A stretch of DNA of 64,000 bases, taken from contig NC_022567.1 of the NCBI RefSeq assembly GCF_000478885.1, forward strand, positions 2,356,001 to 2,420,000, in the 5' to 3' direction. The notes under the pieces are model-generated. The model searched no databases. It was not told the origin of the DNA and was given only the letters and a program-made list of their open reading frames with translations. Below are positions 1 to 6,701 of the stretch, one piece after another (positions within the stretch are counted from its first letter, which is position 1; each line of letters opens with the position of its first letter). The position numbers and the translations under genes are program-made. This DNA is from Adlercreutzia equolifaciens DSM 19450. GTDB taxonomy: Bacteria; Actinomycetota; Coriobacteriia; Coriobacteriales; Eggerthellaceae.

Positions 1-288
1 GACAGCCCCCATGTCCAGCCCCGCCACCGTAGAGTACTCGTCATCGGAGGCAGTGAGGAAGATGACGGGCATATCCGGCGCCGCCTCGCGGGCCGCCGCG
101 CACACGGCGAACCCATTGCCCTGGGCCAGCGTCACGTCCAGAAGCGCGATGTCGAAGTCGTCGGCCGCCAGCGCCGCGCAGGCCCCGTCCTGAGTCGCGC
201 AGGAACGTACGACAAAACCCTCGCCTTCCAAAAGGTCAGTGAGCGCCCGCACGATGGCATGGTCATCCTCAACCAGCAGAATCCGCAT
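1..288 (-). CDS. Response regulator, receiver domain (truncated by the window edge)
   Basis: The reading frame runs minus-strand from an ATG at 288 and leaves the window without a stop, so 96 residues are visible. They form a CheY-like receiver domain: it opens with MRILLVEDDHAI (acidic pair Asp8-Asp9), has the phospho-acceptor Asp51 in ALLDVTLAQGNGF, and the conserved Thr in VIFLTAS. The output domain is outside the window, so OmpR or another class cannot be told. It acts in the cytoplasm and would normally pair with a histidine kinase further left. The upstream gap to coaBC (289-725) contains no gene, only a repeat element at 548-700. Confidence 0.85.
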   Translation of the reverse strand, partial: MRILLVEDDHAIVRALTDLLEGEGFVVRSCATQDGACAALAADDFDIALLDVTLAQGNGFAVCAAAREAAPDMPVIFLTASDDEYSTVAGLDMGAV

Positions 289-547
289 GGTGCCCCTTTC
301 CACGTGCACGTCGCCACAATCAGCACCCGAGCCGCTGCGCCCGATGCCCCTTTCTCGTTCGCCACCATGATAGCGTCCTATTATGGGAAACTGTGCCCGA
401 ACGGCGAGAAAGCAAGTCTCCTTACGAATTCGTAATTAGCCGCAATGGAGACCCCAATACCTGCGTCATCGAAGCCTACGCCATCTCATCGAAACGCGCA
501 CTATTCCTCGCTTCAGAAAAGGCACACCCAATAAGGATGCCATTTTT

Positions 548-700
548 TTCGAGTTGTTAGAGTTGTCAGCCCTAAAAGCAAGACCATTTCGCCCCTGGCT
601 GCTCTCGGTTTTTGCTCCCATCTCGCAAAACCCCAGGTCACCAAAAGCCTGAACCGGCAGCGTACGACCGCCGCTTCGCGCAAAACTCTAACAACTCGAA
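548..700 (-). repeat. Core-motif inverted-repeat element, copy E1
   Basis: Perfect 17-bp inverted repeat: TTCGAGTTGTTAGAGTT at 548-564 and its complement at 684-700. Between the arms, on the minus strand, lies the 12-nt core ACCTGGGGTTTT (plus 627-638), 45 nt from the nearer arm. The same core occurs in copies at 21459, 47419 and 58372. The rest of the gap 289-725 shows no gene. Confidence 0.8.
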
Positions 701-725
701 ATTCTCGTCCAAAACGGCGATGCCT

Positions 726-2180
726 CTATTCCAGATGCGCGGCCACCACTTCCACGAGGCGCTCGGCTACGGCGCGTTTGCTCATGAGGGGCAGAAGCAC
801 GTCGTCGCCTTCCGTGACGAGCCACACCTCGTTGTTGTCGGTGCCGAAGGCGAGGCCGTCGCCCACCTGGTTGGCCACAATCATGTCAGCGTTCTTCTTC
901 TTGAGCTTGGCATGGGCGTTCATGAGCACGTCGTTGGTCTCGGCGGCGAAGCCCACCACATACTGATCGGGACGCTTGCCCGCGGCCAGAGTGGCCAGGA
1001 TGTCGGGGTTCTCCGTGAGAGGTACGTTGGCGAGCGCCGCATCGTCGCGGCCCTTCTTCAGCTTGCGGTCGGCCGGGTTCGCCGGGCGCAGGTCGGCCAC
1101 AGCGGCGGCGAAGATGGCAGCGTCGGCAGCCGGGAACACGGATGAGGCGGCAGCCAGCATGTCGCGGGCCGTCTTCACGGGCACCACTTCCACGCCATCA
1201 GGTGCGGCGAGGGCCACCGGGCCCGACACGAGCACCACCCGCGCGCCGGCAGCCGCAGCGGCCTCGGCGATGGCATAGCCCATCTTGCCCGAGGAGTAAT
1301 TAGAAATGTAGCGCACCGAGTCGATGGGCTCCACTGTGGGGCCCGCCGTCACAAGCACCGTGCGACCAGCGAGCGCGCCCGCGGGCATGGTGGCCGCGCC
1401 ATCGGCCACGGCGGCCGGCAGCGGGGTGTCGGGAGCGGCAGCAGTTGGGAGATCCTTCGACTCCGAGCCTTCGGCGCTCTGCTCGGGATAGCACGGGGCG
1501 GAAGCGCTTGCGGCAGCGTCCTCAGTGGAAGACGCAGAAGCCGACGCGCGCGCAGCATCGATCTGCTCCATCACGGTCGCGAACGGCACCTCACCGTGCT
1601 GCTCACAGGCCTCCCGCAGGGCGTCCAAGCCCACGCGCTCGGCCAACAGGGCCAGCGTCTCGCGCACGATGACAGCGGGATCGGCCAAACGACCGCGACC
1701 CACATCGCCGCAGGCCAGATAGCCCGCGCCCCCTTCGATGAAGCGCACGCCCCGGCGGCGCAGCGTGGCCATGTTCTCCTGGGTGGCCGCCGCCTCGTAC
1801 ATATGCACGTTGGCCGCCGGCGCGATGGCCAGCGTCGCCGTGGTCGCCAGGGCCGTCGTGGAAAGCAAGTCGTCGGCAATGCCGCAGGCCACCTTCGCCA
1901 TTACATTGGCCGTGCACGGCGCGATAAGGAACACGTCGCATTCCTGAGCGAGCGAGATATGGTGGATGGGGTCGGACGGGTCATCGAACAGATCCACCGC
2001 CACCTTCTCGTGGGTAAGCGCCCGGAAGGTCACGGGGTCGACGAAGTGCGTGCCGTGCTCGGTCATGACCACCTTCACCCGCACGCCCGCCTTCTGCAGC
2101 CCGCGCACGATTTCCCCGGCCTTGTAGGCCGCAATGCACCCGGTCACTCCCACCAATACGCAAGGCCGCTCCACACTCAT
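726..2180 (-). CDS. coaBC: Bifunctional phosphopantothenoylcysteine decarboxylase / phosphopantothenate-cysteine ligase
   Basis: A 484-aa two-domain enzyme of coenzyme A synthesis: the C-terminal CoaB half joins 4'-phosphopantothenate to cysteine using CTP, and the N-terminal CoaC half decarboxylates the product using FMN. CoaC marks are GVTGCIAAYKA near the start, the His in HHISL (about residue 75) and the catalytic Cys loop GYLACGDVGRGRLAD (about 150-165). The family motif PAMN reads PAAN here. CoaB marks are VTAGPTVEPIDSVRYISN, GFAAET and the Lys-rich AKLKKKN segment. A 60-residue Ala/Ser/Pro-rich linker of low complexity separates the domains. The ATG at 2180 is chosen because a longer frame to 2246 adds residues unlike the family, and AAGGAG lies just upstream. 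Confidence 0.95.
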   Translation of the reverse strand: MSVERPCVLVGVTGCIAAYKAGEIVRGLQKAGVRVKVVMTEHGTHFVDPVTFRALTHEKVAVDLFDDPSDPIHHISLAQECDVFLIAPCTANVMAKVACGIADDLLSTTALATTATLAIAPAANVHMYEAAATQENMATLRRRGVRFIEGGAGYLACGDVGRGRLADPAVIVRETLALLAERVGLDALREACEQHGEVPFATVMEQIDAARASASASSTEDAAASASAPCYPEQSAEGSESKDLPTAAAPDTPLPAAVADGAATMPAGALAGRTVLVTAGPTVEPIDSVRYISNYSSGKMGYAIAEAAAAAGARVVLVSGPVALAAPDGVEVVPVKTARDMLAAASSVFPAADAAIFAAAVADLRPANPADRKLKKGRDDAALANVPLTENPDILATLAAGKRPDQYVVGFAAETNDVLMNAHAKLKKKNADMIVANQVGDGLAFGTDNNEVWLVTEGDDVLLPLMSKRAVAERLVEVVAAHLE

Positions 2181-2210
2181 CGCCCTCTCCTTCCAAGAAG
2201 TTTTCCGCCT

Positions 2211-2216
2211 ATTATA
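2211..2216 (-). promoter_or_regulatory. -10 box for coaBC
   Basis: TATAAT read on the minus strand inside the small palindrome GCCTATTATAGGC, about 30 bp upstream of the coaBC start. A -35 box is not distinct. Confidence 0.5.
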
Positions 2217-2259
2217 GGCGAACCAACTGGCTAATTCGAATCGCATCAGCCAGCGAAGG

Positions 2260-2436
2260 AGAACGCCCTCTCGGCGACCTCTTATCGCCCTACGGAGAAC
2301 GCGGCCGTTAAGAAGCAGATTCTACTTCAGCAGCAACGATGTCGGGATGGTACCGACCCATGTGCGTCATCTTCTCTGCTTCTTTTGCCGCATTCGCAGC
2401 AGGATCAAGCGATAAGCGGGCGACGAGAGAGCGCTC
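2260..2436. repeat. ~180-200 bp stem-forming repeat, copy R1
   Basis: Occupies the coaBC-serA gap. Outer arms (about 2261-2288 and 2409-2436) are complementary at roughly 22 of 28 positions. An inner pair and a conserved middle containing GGGATGGTACCGAC follow. The copy at 33838-34020 matches closely over the whole middle, and the copy at 9461-9661 matches more loosely. No reading frame is shared. Confidence 0.75.
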
Positions 2437-2463
2437 TACTTCGCCACCCGCATTACCGAGTTG

Positions 2464-3381
2464 CTACATATTCACGCAGTGGATCTTCTCGCCGCGCTCG
2501 AGGTAGGCCATGACTTCCTCGACGGCCATCTTGGCGCAGTTATCCTCGGCCTCGGCGGTGGAGGCGCCCAGATGCGGGATGACGATGGCGCGCTCCATCT
2601 TCACGACGGCCGGGTTGGCGAAGTCGGTCACGTACGCCGCCACCTTGCCGGACGCCAGGGCCTCGGCCATGGCGACGTCGTCGACCAGCACATCGCGGGA
2701 GAAGTTCAGGAACACGACGCCGTCCTTCATCTGAGCGATGGCGTCGGCGTTGATCATGCCCTTGGTGGCAGGCAGCGCCGGCACGTGGATGGTGATGAAG
2801 TCGCTCTCCTTGAGCACCTTCGGCAGGTCGGCGAACTCCACCGTCGGGGAAATCTGCTCGTGCACGGTGATCTCGTCCATGGCCGGATCGTAGCCGATGA
2901 CCTTCATGCCCAGCGCCTCGGCGGACTGCGCCACCAGCTTGCCGATAGCCCCCAGACCAATGACGCCCAAGGTCTTGCCCAGAATCTCGCCGCCCGCGAA
3001 CTGCTTCTTGGCCTTCTCGGCGGCCTTGCCCACGTTCTCGTCGTCGGCGTTGTCGCGCACCCACGCCACGCCGCCGATGATGTCGCGGCTCGCCAGCAGC
3101 ATGCCGGCCAGCACAAGCTCCTTCACGGCGTTGGCATTGGCGCCCGGCGTGTTGAAGACGGCGATACCGGCCTCGGCGAACTTGTCCAGCGGGATGTTGT
3201 TCACGCCAGCGCCGGCGCGGGCCACGGCCTTCAGGTTCGCGGGCACTTCCATCTCGTGCATGTCGGCGGAGCGCACGAGGATGGCGTCGGCCTCGTCGAT
3301 GTTCTCGGTGACCTCATAGTTGTCGGTGAGCAGGGCCAGGCCCTCAGGAGAGATGTTGTTCAGGCAGTAGATCTTGTACAC
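2464..3381 (-). CDS. serA: D-3-phosphoglycerate dehydrogenase, short form without ACT domain
   Basis: A 305-aa NAD-dependent 2-hydroxyacid dehydrogenase, predicted to oxidise 3-phosphoglycerate in the first step of serine synthesis. The nucleotide-binding motif is GVIGLGAIGKLVAQ, the substrate Arg lies in NFSRDVL, and the catalytic His in PHLGAST. The family usually ends with a serine-sensing ACT domain (total about 390 aa or more); here the protein stops soon after the catalytic core (ends IHCVNM), so classical serine feedback is not expected. In place of the usual DVFxxEP loop it has VTDFANP, a form seen in Firmicutes-type enzymes. Upstream is a perfect palindrome at 3422-3437. Confidence 0.85.
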   Translation of the reverse strand: MYKIYCLNNISPEGLALLTDNYEVTENIDEADAILVRSADMHEMEVPANLKAVARAGAGVNNIPLDKFAEAGIAVFNTPGANANAVKELVLAGMLLASRDIIGGVAWVRDNADDENVGKAAEKAKKQFAGGEILGKTLGVIGLGAIGKLVAQSAEALGMKVIGYDPAMDEITVHEQISPTVEFADLPKVLKESDFITIHVPALPATKGMINADAIAQMKDGVVFLNFSRDVLVDDVAMAEALASGKVAAYVTDFANPAVVKMERAIVIPHLGASTAEAEDNCAKMAVEEVMAYLERGEKIHCVNM

Positions 3382-3421
3382 GAAAAGCTCCTTTCAGTAG
3401 GCACCCCCAGCATACCGCGAA

Positions 3422-3437
3422 CTTTAGCGCGCTAAAG
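3422..3437. promoter_or_regulatory. Perfect 16-bp palindrome upstream of serA
   Basis: CTTTAGCGCGCTAAAG, 40 bp upstream of the serA start codon. It is a plausible operator for a dimeric repressor; the binding protein is unknown. Confidence 0.45.
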
Positions 3438-3555
3438 CAACAGTTGCGCTGACGGAGAAAAAGCGGTTTCGTGCGGCGGCGGGCAAGGGTCGGCGGCGCA
3501 CGCGGGTGGCGGCGCACGCGGGTGGCGGCGCAAGGACGGCAGAAGCCCCGGCCCC

Positions 3556-4194
3556 CTACGCGTTGGCGTGGTGCACGTAGTCGCAAATGCGCACGGTAAG
3601 CGAGCGCTCCGCCGCCGCAAACGCCTCGGCGCAGTCGCAGCCTTCCTCGGCGCGCTGTTCGGCCTCGCGGATGTAGTGCAGCGTCGTCGTGAGCACCATG
3701 CCCACCACGGCCACCGCCTCGAACGCCGCATCGATATCGCCGCGAATGCTGCCCTCGCGCTGCCCGCGCTCGATCTGCCCGCGCAGCACCGCCAGCAGGC
3801 GCTCCTCCAAAGCGCGCATCGGCTCGGACCATTCGCGCCCGCGCCGCCACAACTCCGACACGAGGATGCGCCCGAATCCGGCGTTGCGGAAAATAGTCGC
3901 GGCGAAAGAATCCATCATGGCCGTAAGGGCTTCCACGGCCGAAGGGGCCTTACCAGCGATAGCCACAAAGTCGTCGACGATCTCGCCAATGCCCTCCACG
4001 AGGATGCAGGTGGCGATATCGGCCTTGCTGGAGAAGTGGTAGTAGGCCACGCCCTTCGAAACGCCCGCCACCTCCACGATGCGCTCCACCGTCGTGTCGG
4101 CGTAGCCGCGTTCGGAAATGACCTCGATCGCCGCATCCAGCAATTGGCGCCGGGTGGCGTCCGCCTTGCTCGTTCTCCCCTTCTGCTGGGCCAT
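3556..4194 (-). CDS. TetR/AcrR-family transcriptional regulator
   Basis: A 212-aa protein with an N-terminal TetR helix-turn-helix (about residues 15-60: RRQLLDAAIEVISERGY, then TTVERIVEVAGVSKGVAYYHF) and an all-helical ligand-binding C-terminal part. The start is set at the ATG at 4194 (MAQQKGRTSK), preceded by AAGGTGGGG; an open frame further upstream has no TetR-like sequence. No efflux gene lies next to it, so its target is unclear. The 326-bp gap to the next gene contains a candidate operator at 4413-4431. Confidence 0.9.
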   Translation of the reverse strand: MAQQKGRTSKADATRRQLLDAAIEVISERGYADTTVERIVEVAGVSKGVAYYHFSSKADIATCILVEGIGEIVDDFVAIAGKAPSAVEALTAMMDSFAATIFRNAGFGRILVSELWRRGREWSEPMRALEERLLAVLRGQIERGQREGSIRGDIDAAFEAVAVVGMVLTTTLHYIREAEQRAEEGCDCAEAFAAAERSLTVRICDYVHHANA

Positions 4195-4412
4195 GCCCCA
4201 CCTTCCCGCCCGCGCAACCGACAATGCCGCGTGCAAAACGCCTCGACCGGCTCCGCGCCGTCGGGCAACCACTCATTTTGGTCATCGCAGCGCAGCTGCG
4301 GCCATTAATCTCTCATCAACGAGGAGAGACGCTGCTGCGATGATAATACCGGGCTCCCGCAAGACCGGGCGCCCCGGCGAAAGACTCACCAAATCCCTTG
4401 AATTCCTGACTT

Positions 4413-4431
4413 ATTTACTTAGTGTAAATAG
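4413..4431. promoter_or_regulatory. Inverted repeat TATTTAC-N5-GTAAATA, candidate TetR-type operator
   Basis: A 7-bp perfect dyad with a 5-bp spacer in the otherwise gene-free stretch 4195-4520 between the TetR gene and the divergent pRiA4b ORF-3-like gene. It is AT-rich against a GC-rich background, as expected of an operator or promoter. Confidence 0.4.
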
Positions 4432-4520
4432 ACACCTTATCCCTGCTTGAAGCTACTTTTTCGGCCAATTTCAACCATTTGATTTCCCTTAGGGAAAACT
4501 CCTGTTACAATGCCCCCGTC

Positions 4521-4988
4521 ATGAGGAGGACGAGAAAGGCTCGAGTCGTGACCGCCAAGATCATCGAATTTCCCGGCCAATGGTGGCGCGCGCCCGAAGC
4601 GACCCCGCGCGAGGGGGTCTTTTCGAATGCTGCGCTCACCCTCGTTATCGGGCCGGCGGACGACTCCTCCCCGCAGTGCAGCGCCTTCATGAGCGCCGAC
4701 GAGACCCTTGCCGACCTGCATCGGCTCATCATCCAGCACTTCGGGTGGGACGACGCCCACAACTACTTCTTCAGCCAGGGCTGCGACCGCTACGAGGATC
4801 CGTTGCTGTTCGCCACCCAAGATCGCGTCTCGGCCCGCTGCCGCCGCATCTACTGCGCCGCCGACGTGCCGCTGAGCCGCGTGTTCAATCGTCCAGAGGC
4901 GCCGCTCTACTATACCTACGCGCTGCCGAATGGCCGCGAACTGAAAATCGTCCTCGACGACACCGTCGCCTTGAAGCTATTCGGCTGA
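4521..4988 (+). CDS. Plasmid pRiA4b ORF-3-like family protein
   Basis: About 155 aa. It shows the family hallmarks: a strand-rich start, then TLADLHRLIIQHFGWDD followed by H and an aromatic-rich stretch, and late in the protein LYYTYALPNGRELKIVL, matching the family's Y-x-Y-D-x-G-D region. The molecular function of the family is not established. The start is uncertain: ATG 4521 (MRRTRKAR), GTG 4548 (behind AAAGG) or a more upstream codon at 4479 are possible. TACAAT at 4506-4511 would be a -10 box and would rule out the upstream start. The 3' end overlaps the convergent gene by 12 bp. Confidence 0.7.
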   Translation: MRRTRKARVVTAKIIEFPGQWWRAPEATPREGVFSNAALTLVIGPADDSSPQCSAFMSADETLADLHRLIIQHFGWDDAHNYFFSQGCDRYEDPLLFATQDRVSARCRRIYCAADVPLSRVFNRPEAPLYYTYALPNGRELKIVLDDTVALKLFG

Positions 4989-5822
4989 ACCGCCCCGCAG
5001 CGCCTCGTCGCGCAGCGGCTCCGACGTTCCCGTGCGCTTAAACGCGTGCTTGCCGGCCAGCAGCGGCGGAGCCTTCCGCACCCAAATGGAACCGAGGCGC
5101 AAGCCCAGCAGGCGGGCGCGCGACCGAATGGCCTCGGAGTACGCCTCCACGATCGGCTTCGTCTGCGCCACGTCATCCACGTAAAGAAGCAGCCGATAGC
5201 GCTTCTCCCCCTGTCGCTTGCCATCCCGAACCGCCGTCTCGCCAGTTGGTCCCGCGGCGAACATCTCCCGCACCGAGGCACCGCGAACCTTCTCGAGAAG
5301 AGCCCAGGCCAGCTCGGTGTCCTCGAAGACGAGAAACACGGCCCGCTTCACGATATCCAAGGCCCGCGCCTCGTCCTGGTACTTGAGCCCGTCACGGTTG
5401 CCGGGAACGCAGGCGCTCTCCCCTTCCTCCCACAATTCCGGAAACAGCCGCCGCTGGCGCATATCCCATTTCGCAGGGAAGAAGCGCAGCTCGTTGACGG
5501 CGAAACCCTCTTGCTCCAAGTTCATGAGCAGTACCGACTGCCAGGCGTCCACCTCGGTGCGCGCCATGGCGTCGTCCAGGTACATGCCGAAGACCCACCA
5601 GTCCTTATGGCGGTCGGGCCCTTTGCGGGGGCGCTCGTCCTTGGCGATGTAGATGCCGTTGGTGTGCATGAGGACGAACCGCCCCACATCCGGGCGCAAA
5701 CGCCACGTGCGCTCCACGGCGGCGCGGAAGCGATCCTTATTCCGCGAGCGCTTGAGAGCTGCGGCGGCTTCAGGACCCCAACTGGCAATGGTTCGGTCCA
5801 GTTCAGTGCCTAGCGTCTGCAC
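4977..5822 (-). CDS. Hypothetical protein, 281 aa
   Basis: I do not recognise the family. It begins with GTG at 5822 after a GAGGGGGCG ribosome-binding site, 10 bp behind the SanA/YdcF-type gene, so the two are probably co-transcribed. The protein is soluble by appearance, with no signal peptide or membrane segment. It is rich in Arg and Trp and has a central acidic/aromatic stretch (DWWVFGMYLDDAMARTEVDAW) and a basic C-terminal part. The even codon use, the coupling to its neighbour and the start site support a real gene. Confidence 0.7.
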   Translation of the reverse strand: MQTLGTELDRTIASWGPEAAAALKRSRNKDRFRAAVERTWRLRPDVGRFVLMHTNGIYIAKDERPRKGPDRHKDWWVFGMYLDDAMARTEVDAWQSVLLMNLEQEGFAVNELRFFPAKWDMRQRRLFPELWEEGESACVPGNRDGLKYQDEARALDIVKRAVFLVFEDTELAWALLEKVRGASVREMFAAGPTGETAVRDGKRQGEKRYRLLLYVDDVAQTKPIVEAYSEAIRSRARLLGLRLGSIWVRKAPPLLAGKHAFKRTGTSEPLRDEALRGGSAE

Positions 5823-5832
5823 AAGCGCCCCC

Positions 5833-6528
5833 TCACGTCAGATCTCCGGAATCGTTCAGCGATACCGCCTCGCCGGCCGTGTCCACGGGCAGGCGCAAAA
5901 GCGCCGCGTAGAAGTCCTTCGTGCGGGCGAGCACCTCGCGGATGCTGTAAGCCCGCTGGTTATCGTAGGCCCCCTTGTCGCAGGGCACGCCCCACGCCTG
6001 CATGCCCAGACAATCGGCAGCGAACATGGCGCGATACAGATGGTAGGCCTGGGTGGCCACGATGATGCGGTCCGCCCCGAACACGTGCCGCGCCCGCCAC
6101 ATCGACTCGTAGGTGGTGTTGCCCGCATGGTCTACGTACACGTCCTCGCTCGGCACGCCCAATTCAACGCAGTACGCCTTCATAGCATCGGACTCGTTAT
6201 AGTGGGAGGTGCGGTTGTCGCCGCTGACGATGATGGCCCGGGCCGCACCGCTCTTGTACAAGTCGCAGGCCACTTCCAGCCGATCGGCCAAAATGTCGCT
6301 CGGCGTGCCGTCGGCGTACACGCTGGCCCCCAGCACCACCACGGCATCGGCGGCATCGCCGGCCAGGACCGTCGCCGCGCCTTCCACGGTAACTACCCGA
6401 TCGCGCGTCGTGGCCACGGTGACCACGTTGGCCACGCCCACGATGAGCACCGCCAGCGCGCAGACGGCCAGCAGCACGCGAGCGCACCAGCGCCACCAGG
6501 GCACGGGTCGGGCGTTGTCGCGGGCCAC
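5833..6528 (-). CDS. SanA/YdcF-like DUF218 envelope protein
   Basis: A 231-aa protein with one N-terminal membrane anchor (about residues 10-38, WCARVLLAVCALAVLIVGVA) and an extracytoplasmic DUF218 domain. Conserved points are VVLGASVYADGTPS, the strand AIIVSGDNRTSHYNES, NTTYES and IIVATQAYHLYRA. E. coli SanA, of this family, affects envelope permeability to vancomycin; the biochemical activity is unclear. The start is decided by the ribosome-binding site: AAGGAGGTGG lies directly upstream of the GTG at 6528, and two in-frame ATGs at 6549 and 6567 lie upstream of or inside this site and should not be used. Confidence 0.85.
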   Translation of the reverse strand: MARDNARPVPWWRWCARVLLAVCALAVLIVGVANVVTVATTRDRVVTVEGAATVLAGDAADAVVVLGASVYADGTPSDILADRLEVACDLYKSGAARAIIVSGDNRTSHYNESDAMKAYCVELGVPSEDVYVDHAGNTTYESMWRARHVFGADRIIVATQAYHLYRAMFAADCLGMQAWGVPCDKGAYDNQRAYSIREVLARTKDFYAALLRLPVDTAGEAVSLNDSGDLT

Positions 6529-6701
6529 AGGCCACCTCCTTCGTAGCATCGGAAAAGCGGGGTACACTATAGCAAAAATTCAAACTTGTCCAGTGGTGCG
6601 GGAAGTCATCCCTGATAAAGTTGGTATACTACACAAGTTGAGAAACCGTTTCCTCGTTGTTACGGCAACGACACGTTGAGCAACTCCAAAGGACGCGCGC
6701 C

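Noticed and set aside
548..700. Repeat element E1 as an ordinary terminator of coaBC
   Set aside because: The arms are 119 nt apart, have no T-run placed as needed for minus-strand transcription beyond the second arm, and the same core recurs at unrelated loci.
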